Origin: Leucobacter edaphi
GTDB taxonomy: Bacteria; Actinomycetota; Actinomycetes; Actinomycetales; Microbacteriaceae
Reading direction: 5' to 3'
Assembly (NCBI RefSeq): GCF_016522535.1
Contig: NZ_JAEHOI010000011.1
Location: 1 to 64,000 of the forward strand
DNA: 64,000 nt
Shown here: positions 44,137 through 52,368 of the stretch, in pieces
Layout: each line of letters begins with the position of its first letter
How positions within the stretch are numbered: the first letter of the stretch is position 1
Notes under the pieces: model-generated
Told to the model about the DNA's origin: nothing
Database searches by the model: none
Seen by the model: the letters and a program-made list of their open reading frames with translations, nothing else
Made by a program: the position numbers and the translations under genes

Positions 44137-45139
44137 AACAGCGCGCGGCGCCGAGATCATCCTCGACGGCGTCTCCAAGCACTACCCCAAGTCGATCGCC
44201 CTCGACGACGTGAGCCTCGAGGTCCGGGCGGGCGAGTTCATGACCTTCCTCGGTCCGTCCGGCTCCGGCAAGACGACGACGCTCAATCTGATCGCCGGCT
44301 TCACCGAGCTCACGACCGGAAGCGTCTACATCGACGGCAAGCAGATGGACCGGGTGCCCGTGCACAAGCGCGAGCTCGGGATCGTGTTCCAGCACTACGC
44401 GCTGTTCCCGCACCTGTCCGTGTTCGACAACGTCGCGTTCCCGCTGTCGGAGCGACGCGTACCGAAGGCGGAGCAGAAGCAGCGCGTCCTGGCGGCCCTC
44501 GAAACCGCTGGTCTCAAGGGATACGAGGATCGCTTCCCCAAGGAGCTCTCGGGCGGCCAGCAGCAGCGCGTCGCCCTTGCCCGCGCGCTCGTCTTCGAGC
44601 CGCGCGTGCTCCTGCTCGACGAGCCGCTCGGCGCGCTCGACAAGAAGCTGCGTGAGCAGCTGCAGCTGGAGCTGCGTCGCGTTCACCGCGAGGTGGGCCG
44701 CACCTTCGTGTTCGTGACCCACGATCAGGAGGAGGCGCTCACCCTCTCGGACCGGATCGCGGTCTTCAGCGCCGGCCGGATCGAGCAGGTCGGGACCGCG
44801 AAGGAACTCTACGAGAAGCCGGCATCGCGCTTCGTCGCCGAGTTCATCGGCGAGTCGACGGTTGTGGAGAGCGAGGACGGGACGACGGTCACGATCGTTC
44901 GCCCCGAGCGCGGCGAACTCGTGCGCGACGCCGCGGCTGCCGGCCCCGGCCGGCCCGCGATTCCCGTCACCGTGCGACAGGCGATCTACCTCGGCTCCGG
45001 CTGGAAGTTCGAGATCGTGCTTCCCGACGGCGCGGTCGGCGTGGTGCGCGGCGAGCGCGAACTCGACTGGATCGCCGGCGGCACGGGCGAGGCGGTTCTC
45101 ACCTGGGATCCGGCGCTCGCGCCGGTGCTGCCCGCCTGA
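44129..45139 (+). CDS. polyamine-type ABC transporter ATPase (PotA/PotG class)
   Basis: ATPase of 336 residues with Walker [10 protein letters not shown], the Q-loop [13 protein letters not shown], signature [15 protein letters not shown], Walker [15 protein letters not shown] and the switch His in [10 protein letters not shown]. After about residue 240 is a TOBE domain ([22 protein letters not shown]). GTG start at 44129 with GGAAGGAAG upstream, overlapping the permease end. Completes the importer. Confidence 0.94.
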   Translation: MAETARGAEIILDGVSKHYPKSIALDDVSLEVRAGEFMTFLGPSGSGKTTTLNLIAGFTELTTGSVYIDGKQMDRVPVHKRELGIVFQHYALFPHLSVFDNVAFPLSERRVPKAEQKQRVLAALETAGLKGYEDRFPKELSGGQQQRVALARALVFEPRVLLLDEPLGALDKKLREQLQLELRRVHREVGRTFVFVTHDQEEALTLSDRIAVFSAGRIEQVGTAKELYEKPASRFVAEFIGESTVVESEDGTTVTIVRPERGELVRDAAAAGPGRPAIPVTVRQAIYLGSGWKFEIVLPDGAVGVVRGERELDWIAGGTGEAVLTWDPALAPVLPA

Positions 45140-45147
45140 TCGGAGCG

Positions 45148-46320
45148 ATGGTGAGCGAGCAGCGAGTCGTCGTCGGCGGGGGCGCCTGGGGCCTCCCCGC
45201 CGCGCTGCGACTGCAGGATCAGGGGTTCTCGGTCACGCTGGTGGAGCGCTTCGAGCCGGGCGGTCCGTTCGCCTCGAACGGCGGCTCGACGCGTTTGTGG
45301 CGGCTGGCCGACACGCAGGTGTGGCGCGCCCGCGCGATGCTGGACACGCTTCGCGCTCTCGAGCGCCTGAGCGATCGGCTGGGTGAACCGGTGTTCCGTC
45401 GCACGGGACTCGTGTGGCGCGACGATGTCTCCCTGCCCCGGGTCGAGGCGGCACTCAGGTCGATCGATCAGCCGGTCGTCAGGATCCCGGCCGACGACGT
45501 CGGCGACCACTTCCCCGGACTGCGGCCCGACGGTCGCGACGCGCTCTGGGTGGAGGAGGCCGGGGTCGTCCTTCCCGAGGTTGTGCTCGGCAAGTCCCTC
45601 ACCGCGTTCCTCGCTGCCGGCGGGGAGTTCCGCGCGCAGACGCGGGTCACCCGGATCGAACCGGGCGATCGCACCGCGCTCGTGCACGTCGAGGGCGGCG
45701 AGCCGATCGAGGCCGAGCAGGTGCTCCTGGCGGCCGGACCCGGCACGGCAGAGCTGCTTCCCGGACTGGGCCTCTCCCTTCCGTTGAAGCCCTACATCGA
45801 GCAGGTCGTCGCGCTCGGCGACCCCGCGGCGCACCCGCCGGCTCCCGAACTGCCCGGCCTCGTCGATTGCCCGATCGGCGACGAACCCGGCATCTACGCG
45901 ATGCCCAACGGCCCGCTCGGCTACAAGGTCGGCCTCGACCTACCGCTCCGCGCGCTCGCGGACGGCACGCTCGGGGACGATCTGGAGCGCGACGTCCGGC
46001 TGGAGCGTTCGGAGCTGATCCGCGCCAGAATCGCCCGGGACATCGCCTCGATCGTCCCCGAGGTCGTGACCGCCCAGGTCTGCACCTGGACCGACTCGGG
46101 CGATGGCGATTTCATCATCGGACGGGTCGCGCCGACGGTCGTGCTCGCCTGCGGCGATTCGGGAGAGGGGTTCAAGTACACCGCGTTCATGGGCGAGTAC
46201 CTGGCCGACCTCGTCTCCGGCGGTCCGGGCGACGAGGAGTTCCAGCGGTACTGGGATCCCGCTCGCTTCGAGGGTCGCACTGCCCCGCGCGAGCACTTCG
46301 ACCCGATCGGTCGCCACTGA
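45148..46320 (+). CDS. FAD-dependent amine/amino acid oxidoreductase (DAO/SoxA type)
   Basis: A 390-residue flavoprotein of the DAO superfamily close to monomeric sarcosine oxidase and N-methyl amino acid oxidases. The FAD dinucleotide motif is VVVGGGAWGLPAALRL at the N-terminus, followed by FASNGGSTRLWRLA, the covalent-flavin-region context and a C-terminal GDSGEGFKYTAFMGEYLADL. It follows the ABC importer by eight bases, so it probably oxidises the imported amine, releasing aldehyde or ammonia and peroxide. It is ended by a terminator at 46381-46430. Confidence 0.87.
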   Translation: MVSEQRVVVGGGAWGLPAALRLQDQGFSVTLVERFEPGGPFASNGGSTRLWRLADTQVWRARAMLDTLRALERLSDRLGEPVFRRTGLVWRDDVSLPRVEAALRSIDQPVVRIPADDVGDHFPGLRPDGRDALWVEEAGVVLPEVVLGKSLTAFLAAGGEFRAQTRVTRIEPGDRTALVHVEGGEPIEAEQVLLAAGPGTAELLPGLGLSLPLKPYIEQVVALGDPAAHPPAPELPGLVDCPIGDEPGIYAMPNGPLGYKVGLDLPLRALADGTLGDDLERDVRLERSELIRARIARDIASIVPEVVTAQVCTWTDSGDGDFIIGRVAPTVVLACGDSGEGFKYTAFMGEYLADLVSGGPGDEEFQRYWDPARFEGRTAPREHFDPIGRH

Positions 46321-46380
46321 CCGATCCACTCCGCGCGCGGGCCGGTCGCCCGCGGTCCCGGACCCGTCTCCGAACGTCAC

Positions 46381-46430
46381 GACCCGTCTCCTCCTCGCTT
46401 CCGCGAGCGGGAGGCGGGTCGTTCGGTTTT
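46381..46430 (+). terminator. intrinsic terminator of the amine import operon
   Basis: GACCCG (46381) pairs with CGGGTC (46415) through an imperfect stem (ctcctcctcgc with gcgagcgggag) around a TTCC loop, then gttcggtttt. Located 60 bp after the oxidase stop. Confidence 0.7.
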
Positions 46431-46630
46431 GCCGACCGCCGAGCGATCACTGTGGCAAAACGTCCAACGTTCGAGACGTAAAACGACATTCTGGGGTTCG
46501 CTCGGACCAGATTGCCCGTTTTTACGTCCATGTTTCACCAGGAATAGACTGAAACGGCCAATGCGGCGGAGTTGCTCCGCACCGCAGAATAGGGGTCTCG
46601 ACACCGGCCGTCCAGCAAAGGAGCTCGTAC
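46431..46630. other. 200-bp promoter region of the second APC permease
   Basis: Relatively AT-rich. Holds inverted sequences ACGTAAAACG (46476-46485) and CGTTTTTACGT (46517-46527) and an AAAGGAG ribosome binding site before 46631. A repressor or activator probably binds here. No gene. Confidence 0.5.
46476..46527. promoter_or_regulatory. separated inverted repeat, ACGTAAAACG / CGTTTTTACGT
   Basis: The two arms match except for one extra T and are 31 bp apart; about five helical turns separate their centres, compatible with a dimeric regulator or DNA looping. 104-155 bp upstream of the APC start. Confidence 0.4.
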
Positions 46631-48091
46631 ATGGTCAAGTTGAAGAGAAGTCTCGGCTTTGGAGCCGCCTACGCGGCCTCGACGGGACTCGTCGTCTCGG
46701 GCACCGCGATGGTGTCGCTCGGAAACGGCTTCGGAACGGGCGGCCTCGCCTTCGCGATCCCAGCGTTCATCGGGCTGATCATCATCACAATGGTGGCGAT
46801 ATCCTACGGCGAGCTCGCCTCGATGCTGCCGGGCGGCGGCATGGTGGGCGAGTACACGCTGCCCGCGCTGGGCCGGCTCCCGGCGATCCTCGCCGTCCTG
46901 GGCGGGTACCTCGTGCTCGTGTCCGCCGACGGCGGCACCCAATTGCTCGTCGCCGGCGACTCGTTCGAGGGCCTGACCGGCTTCCCGGCACCGCTCTTCT
47001 CGTTCATCCTGCTCGCGATCCTCCTCACCCTGAACATCTCGGGCGTCGACATCTTCGCGCGCGTGCAGATCCCCGTCGTGTTCGGCATGATGGGCATCCT
47101 CGCCGTCATGGGTCTCGCCGGCGTGTTCGGTTTCACCTCGAGCACCCCCGTCGACAACCCGTTCCTCAACACGGACTGGGGCACCCTCGCCTCCATGGGG
47201 GCGGTCGCGATCTGGCTCTACATCGGCATGGAGTTCGTCGCTCCCCTCGCCGAAGAGGTCCGCCGCCCGTGGAAGACGATCCCGCTGGCAATGATCATCG
47301 GCGTCTCCACGATCTTCGTCGTCGACGTCCTCTTCGGCTGGGGCGCGACGCGCTACGCCGACCTCGCCGAGATGGCCGCCTCCTCGATCCCGCACGTCGT
47401 CGGCGCGACCGCGATCTTCGGGGCCACCGGCGGCCTCATCATGACCGTCGTCACGATCCTCGCGTCCTTCTCGACCGGCAACTCGTACCTCGCGGCCATC
47501 CCCCGCATGCTCTACGGCCTGGCAAACGAGGGCCTGCTGCCGAAGTGGCTCGCCAAGGTCAGCAGGCGATCCCGCGTTCCGTGGGCCGGCATGCTCGTGA
47601 CCGCCGGCTGCATGGCATCCGTGCTCCTCTACTCGACCTTCACTGAGGGCGGCATCGACCTGATCCTGAATCTCATCAGCATCGCCTGTGTGACCTGGCT
47701 CTTCAGCTACATCATCGCCCAGGTCGACGTGATCGTGCTGCGCCGTCGCTATCCGAACGCACGCCGCCCGTTCAAGACGCCCCTGTACCCGCTGCCCCAG
47801 ATCCTCGGCATCGCGTCCTGCGTCTACCTGATCGTGTTCATCGTTCCCGACATGGATCAGCGCCTCGTCGTCTGGGGCAGCGCGGGCATCATCCTCGCCG
47901 CCATCGCGATCTTCGCGCTGATCTGGCTGAAGCTGAACCGCCTCCCGATCTTCACCCCCACCGATCTGACGCACACGCAGAACAACATCGTGATCCGCTC
48001 CGAGGACCTCGGCGGCGAATACGGCGAGGAGCTCGAGCAGCAGGCCGAGGCGGAGCTGGCAGCCCCCTCCGATCCGGGGGCCCGAGCATGA
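46631..48091 (+). CDS. APC-superfamily amino acid/amine permease
   Basis: A 486-residue permease with about 12 helices: LGFGAAYAASTGLVVSGTAMVSLG at helix 1 (non-standard but in the APC fold), YGELASMLPGGGMVGEYTLPALG, EFVAPLAEEVRRPWKTIPLAM and the late RRYPNARRPFKTPLYPLPQILG. The last 45 residues are a charged cytosolic tail. AAAGGAG precedes the ATG. Its stop overlaps the next start (ATGA at 48088). The substrate, probably an amino acid or amine, is unknown. Confidence 0.9.
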   Translation: MVKLKRSLGFGAAYAASTGLVVSGTAMVSLGNGFGTGGLAFAIPAFIGLIIITMVAISYGELASMLPGGGMVGEYTLPALGRLPAILAVLGGYLVLVSADGGTQLLVAGDSFEGLTGFPAPLFSFILLAILLTLNISGVDIFARVQIPVVFGMMGILAVMGLAGVFGFTSSTPVDNPFLNTDWGTLASMGAVAIWLYIGMEFVAPLAEEVRRPWKTIPLAMIIGVSTIFVVDVLFGWGATRYADLAEMAASSIPHVVGATAIFGATGGLIMTVVTILASFSTGNSYLAAIPRMLYGLANEGLLPKWLAKVSRRSRVPWAGMLVTAGCMASVLLYSTFTEGGIDLILNLISIACVTWLFSYIIAQVDVIVLRRRYPNARRPFKTPLYPLPQILGIASCVYLIVFIVPDMDQRLVVWGSAGIILAAIAIFALIWLKLNRLPIFTPTDLTHTQNNIVIRSEDLGGEYGEELEQQAEAELAAPSDPGARA

Positions 48092-48714
48092 GCCGCCAGC
48101 GGAAGCACGCGCTCGCGGGCGACGGCCCGATCGTCGGCCGGGCGCGGGCCTCCCTCAGAAGGGTCGCCGAGCAGTTCGGCACGATCGAAGCGGCCGATCG
48201 CACCTCGGTGCGGGTGCGCACTTCGGAAGGTGTGCCGCTCACGCTGAGCTATTCCCCGGGCAACTACGTGTTCTCGCGCGTCTACAATCTCACGGTGACG
48301 GCCGAGCTGCCGCCGGAGTCCGAGGTCCCCGCAGGGATCGAGGTCTCGCACCGGGGGCGGGGCGGGGCACACTTCATCGCTTCGTCCGGGCCCGCGAATA
48401 CTGGCGCTTTCGGAGTCCCCGGCGGCCCCGCGAACAGCAGTGGCCGGGCCGTCGATCGAGCGCTCGTCGCGTCCCCGCGCCTCGGCGCGCTGAACGCGGC
48501 CGTTCGCGAGCACCTCGCCGGCATCGATCTCGTCTCCGCCCGGATCACCGCCGAGCGGGGCACGCGCTCCGTCACGATCACCCCGCTCGGGGGCTCGTTT
48601 GTCTGGGTCCTGATCCCGCCCGTGTTCCACGCCACGGCGTTCCCGGCGGGCGAGCCTCGACGCATCATCGACCTCGTCGCAGCACTCCGCGGTTTCCACC
48701 CGGTCGCTGCATAG
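48088..48714 (+). CDS. hypothetical protein coupled to the APC permease
   Basis: A 208-residue soluble protein with no family I can recognise. N-terminal basic segment (RQRKHALAGDGPIVGRARASLRRVAEQFG), then a mainly beta region (RTSVRVRTSEGVPLTLSYSPGNYVFSRVYNLTV) and a Gly/Pro-rich loop (NTGAFGVPGGPANSSG). The C-terminal half has VSARITAERGTRSVTITPLGGSFVWVLIPPVF. Start overlaps the permease stop, so they are translated together and may act in one step, for example as a modulator. GC content is like that of its neighbours. Confidence 0.6.
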   Translation: MSRQRKHALAGDGPIVGRARASLRRVAEQFGTIEAADRTSVRVRTSEGVPLTLSYSPGNYVFSRVYNLTVTAELPPESEVPAGIEVSHRGRGGAHFIASSGPANTGAFGVPGGPANSSGRAVDRALVASPRLGALNAAVREHLAGIDLVSARITAERGTRSVTITPLGGSFVWVLIPPVFHATAFPAGEPRRIIDLVAALRGFHPVAA

Positions 48715-48753
48715 ATTCCAGCTGCTGTAACCACCGAACCGAAAGGACTCCTC

Positions 48754-49863
48754 ATGATTGACGTGAAGGCGGCCGTGTTTGTCGGCCCGAATGAACCGCT
48801 CGAGATCCGAGATCTCACGATTTCCGATGAGCCCGGCCCCAACGAGGTCCTCGTTCAGATGGCGGCGTCGGGCGTCTGCCACAGCGACCTGCACGCGCTC
48901 GACGGCGACTGGGAGACCCCGGCGCCGCTCGTCCTCGGGCACGAGGGTGCTGGGGAGGTGCTCGCGATCGGCTCCGAGGTCACCGATCTCGCGGTCGGCG
49001 ATCACGTGATCCTCTCGTGGACGCCGTCGTGCCAGAAGTGCGAGTTCTGCGTGTCCGGCAATCCGGTGCTCTGCCAGCTCGCCAATGAGACCGCCTATCA
49101 GCACGTGTTCTTCGACGGCAAGCCACGGCTGCGAGATGGGGACGAGGATGTGAAGAGCTTCCTGGCGGTCGGCTCGTTCGGCTCGCACGCGATGGTTCCG
49201 GCCTCCGCCGCGATCAAGATCCGCCGGGACGCCCCGCTCGCTCAGGCGGCGCTCGTCGGCTGCGCCGTGACCACCGGGATTGGCGCCGTGATCAACACCG
49301 CGAAGGTCGAGCCGGGGAGCACGGTCCTCGTGGTCGGTTGCGGCGGTGTCGGCCTCAACGTGGTGCAGGGCGCTCGCCTCGCAGGTGCCAAACAGATCAT
49401 CGTCGCCGATGTGAGCGAGGAGAAGCTCGAGCTCGGCCGGAAGTTCGGCGCGACACACACGGTGAACAGCCGGGAGCGGGATCTCGCGGAGGCGGTGCGC
49501 GAACTGACGGATGGCCGGGGCGTCGACTACGCGTTCGAGGCGATCGGCCTGCCGTTCACGATCGAGGCGTGCTACGAGGCGGTCCGCCGCGGCGGGACCG
49601 CCGTGGTGGTGGGCCAGGTCGCCGATGGCGTGAAGATTTCGATCGATCCCTTCGTGATGAGTGATCAGGAGAAGAAGCTGATCGGATCGAACTACGGGTC
49701 GAGCAGGCAGTCCATCGACTTCCCGAAGATCCTCGACCTCTACATGGAGGGGCTCGTAGATCTCGACTCGATGGTGACGGGGCGCATTCCGCTCGAGGGC
49801 GTGAATGAGGCGTTCGAGGGCATGCGCAAGGGGCAGGGAATTCGGACGGTCATCGAGTACTGA
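48754..49863 (+). CDS. zinc-dependent alcohol dehydrogenase (class III-like MDR)
   Basis: A 369-residue medium-chain dehydrogenase oxidising alcohols or aldehyde adducts with NAD. Catalytic zinc ligands: Cys in GVCHSDLH, His-Glu in GHEGAGEV; structural zinc: four cysteines in CQKCEFCVSGNPVLC. Nicotinamide motif VVGCGGVGLNVVQGA; FAVG-type FGSHAMVP loop. Length and the long zinc-lobe insert match the NDMA/mycothiol- or class III-like group. Ribosome binding site AAAGGAC. It may dispose of the aldehyde made by the amine oxidase upstream, but that is an inference. Confidence 0.9.
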   Translation: MIDVKAAVFVGPNEPLEIRDLTISDEPGPNEVLVQMAASGVCHSDLHALDGDWETPAPLVLGHEGAGEVLAIGSEVTDLAVGDHVILSWTPSCQKCEFCVSGNPVLCQLANETAYQHVFFDGKPRLRDGDEDVKSFLAVGSFGSHAMVPASAAIKIRRDAPLAQAALVGCAVTTGIGAVINTAKVEPGSTVLVVGCGGVGLNVVQGARLAGAKQIIVADVSEEKLELGRKFGATHTVNSRERDLAEAVRELTDGRGVDYAFEAIGLPFTIEACYEAVRRGGTAVVVGQVADGVKISIDPFVMSDQEKKLIGSNYGSSRQSIDFPKILDLYMEGLVDLDSMVTGRIPLEGVNEAFEGMRKGQGIRTVIEY

Positions 49864-49927
49864 TCTGCGCTGCCGCGCCGCAGCCGGGGTGAGCGCGAAT
49901 TCCCCTCCCCCGGGATTCGGCAACGCG

Positions 49928-49973
49928 AACGGCCCGGGCCGGAGGTGTTCTTCTTCCTCCGGTCCGGGCCGTT
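49928..49973. terminator. bidirectional terminator between ADH and aminotransferase
   Basis: Eighteen-base arms (aacggcccgggccggagg and cctccggtccgggccgtt, one G-T pair) with a 10-base loop. It lies between convergent genes and serves both. Confidence 0.85.
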
Positions 49974-49982
49974 CGCCTTGTC

Positions 49983-52364
49983 CTAGCGCTCGGCCTGGAA
50001 GCGGAGGATCCTGTTGAGCGCCTCTTCGACGGCGGGTGCGCCCGCGGCGTAGGAGAGGCGCACGGCGCGGTCTCCCGCGACCGGGTCGAAGTCGACGCCC
50101 GGCACGATGGCGACGTCGGCGTGTTCGAGGAGGGCGCGCGCGTAGGCCGTGGAGGTGCCGTAAACGTCGAGCTGGGGTCCGAGTTCGGAGTAGTAGTAGA
50201 AGGCGCCGTCGGAGGGCGCGGCCTCTCCCCACCCGAGCGCGGGCGCTGCGTCGAGGATGAGCGCCCTGGCGCGGGCGAAGTCGGCGACGATCGCGTCTCG
50301 TTCCGCGTAGGTCTCGGGCGTGAACGCCGTGAGCGCGAGCTCCTGGGCTGGGGCCGGCGGGGACAGCGCGAAGTTCGAGGCCAGCGCCTCGACCGGGGCG
50401 ATGAGGTCTTCGGGGAGGAGCGCCCAGCCGAGCCGCCAGCCGGTCATGCCCCAGTACTTCGAGAAGGAGTTGATGACCACGGCGTCGCGGGTGAGCTCGC
50501 GGACGCTGACGCCGCGGGGATCCGGGTCTCCGGGCTCGGGGAAGGCGATGCCGTGGTAGATCTCGTCGCTCACGATGCGCGTGCCGTGCGCCGCGCACCA
50601 GTCGACGAGCGCGGCGAGGTCTGCGCGGTTCAGCATGGTGCCGGTGGGGTTCGCGGGCGAAGCGATGATGAGGCCCGCGAGGGCGCCGTGCTCGGAGACC
50701 GCCGCCTCGAGCAGCTCGGGCGTGGGCTGGTAGCGCGTTTCCGGGCCCGTGGGGATTTCGATGACGCGCACGCCGAGCGCCGCGAGAATGTTGCGATAGG
50801 CGGGGTAGCCGGGGCTCGCGAGGGCGACGGCGTCGCCCGGGTCGAAGGCCGCGAGGAAGACGAGCTGGAATGCCCCGGAGGAGCCGGTCGTGACGGCGAC
50901 CTCGCCCGGGTCGACGTCGACGCCGTACCAGTTCGCGTAGTGGCCCGCGATCGCTTCGCGAAGCGGCATCGTTCCGAGCGGCCCGGTGTAGCCCGCGGGC
51001 TTCAGCGTGCCTGGCGCCGGTCGCGCGGAGGGCTCCCCCGCGCAGAGTGAGACGACGTCGTGGCCGGCGAGGCGGCGGCGCGCGACCTCGTCGGTGATCT
51101 TCATCACCTCGAAGGCCGGGATCTCTGATCGCCGGGAAACTCCAGGTGAGGGGGTGGTCGATGCCATGGAGCGGGATGCAGCCTCAGGGGTCGTCATGAG
51201 GTCAACGTTACCGGCAGGGGTCTCGTCTGCGAGAACCAACCCCGGGGGTTGGCCGCCGGCCGAGAAGTCGATGTGCCGCAGGAGGATGACGAGCCAGGCG
51301 AAGATGATTCCCGCGGCGATGAGCTCGAACCCGGCGAGGTTGAGGTATCCGACCGGCCAGAAGAGGATCGTCGCGACGACGAGCGCTGCGAGGGTGGCGT
51401 CGGAGAACGCGAGGAATGAACGGCTGAAGCCGTCGAGCACCCACCGCATGCTCGCGAGCAGGCCGGCGAAGACCACGGCCATGCCGGTCGCGAAGGTGTT
51501 GTGCATGATGAGGCTGATATTGACCGGCACGGATCCGACCCCGATGAGACAGCAGCCGATCACCACAAAAGCCCACGCGACCAGGGGAACGTTGCGCGTT
51601 CTACTGGGCCGGGCCCGGTCGCTCCAGCGCCGGAGCTTCGGCGCGACGAGGCTCGCGAGCGATGCGAGGAGGAGACCGCCGACGATGAGCGTCGCGTTGA
51701 AGATGAAGCCGGAGAGGTTATCGCCGACGCCGAGCTCACTGAAGTGGAGTTTCCACCAGTTGGCGTCGCTCGTGGTGAGCATGGCGATCACGACTCCGCC
51801 GGTCATGAATGCGGCGAGCAGCCCGGAGATCCGGGTGGGGGTCACGTCTCCGACGGAGAGCGTGACCCCGTACGCGACGGCTGCGCAGACGAGAGCGACG
51901 ATGAGCGCGCTCGGGATCGCGTCGAGGAGCAGCCCGGTAAAGCTGTTGGAGAGAACTGCGATGATCAGGGCGAGGATCATGAGGACGATCCCGCAGTTGA
52001 CGAGCGCGAGGGCGAGCGGGTTGACGATGCGCTCGATCCGCCGCACGAGCGGGGTCGCCCCGTGCGCTGGCGGCCCTGGTGGCCTGAGCTGCTCGATGGC
52101 GGCAACGGCGAGCGCGGTCGCGCCGCCGAGCATCAGCGAGATACTGCCGGGACTCACCGGCCCCCAGATGGGGACCGCGTCGCGGAACGCGATGAGTCCG
52201 ATGATGCAGGCCACGATGGCGGCGACAACGGCGTTGCCCATTGCCCGCTGTTCCCGCCTGGCCGCTGGCGTGTCCCGCCAGGATTCGGATCCCGGATAGA
52301 GCAGGGCGAACACCCGGTCGGCCGCCCGGTGAAGCGCCCGAGGTTCGTTCCGTGAGGTGGCCAT
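49983..52364 (-). CDS. membrane domain (DUF998-like) in frame with class I/II aminotransferase
   Basis: One uninterrupted frame of 793 residues. Residues 1 to about 365 form a membrane domain with about eight helices resembling DUF998 proteins (for example GVVIAMLTTSDANWWKLHFSELG). After a linker (LVLADETPAGNVDL) a PLP aminotransferase of about 404 residues begins at an internal Met (51197): SRRSEIPAFEVMKITDEVARR, PANPTG, and SFSKYWGMTGWRLGW with the PLP lysine. The start at 52364 has a TACACT box (52371-52376) six bases upstream. A TAACGT box seven bases before the internal Met could drive the aminotransferase alone. Confidence 0.75.
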   Translation of the reverse strand: MATSRNEPRALHRAADRVFALLYPGSESWRDTPAARREQRAMGNAVVAAIVACIIGLIAFRDAVPIWGPVSPGSISLMLGGATALAVAAIEQLRPPGPPAHGATPLVRRIERIVNPLALALVNCGIVLMILALIIAVLSNSFTGLLLDAIPSALIVALVCAAVAYGVTLSVGDVTPTRISGLLAAFMTGGVVIAMLTTSDANWWKLHFSELGVGDNLSGFIFNATLIVGGLLLASLASLVAPKLRRWSDRARPSRTRNVPLVAWAFVVIGCCLIGVGSVPVNISLIMHNTFATGMAVVFAGLLASMRWVLDGFSRSFLAFSDATLAALVVATILFWPVGYLNLAGFELIAAGIIFAWLVILLRHIDFSAGGQPPGLVLADETPAGNVDLMTTPEAASRSMASTTPSPGVSRRSEIPAFEVMKITDEVARRRLAGHDVVSLCAGEPSARPAPGTLKPAGYTGPLGTMPLREAIAGHYANWYGVDVDPGEVAVTTGSSGAFQLVFLAAFDPGDAVALASPGYPAYRNILAALGVRVIEIPTGPETRYQPTPELLEAAVSEHGALAGLIIASPANPTGTMLNRADLAALVDWCAAHGTRIVSDEIYHGIAFPEPGDPDPRGVSVRELTRDAVVINSFSKYWGMTGWRLGWALLPEDLIAPVEALASNFALSPPAPAQELALTAFTPETYAERDAIVADFARARALILDAAPALGWGEAAPSDGAFYYYSELGPQLDVYGTSTAYARALLEHADVAIVPGVDFDPVAGDRAVRLSYAAGAPAVEEALNRILRFQAER

Positions 52365-52368
52365 GGCG

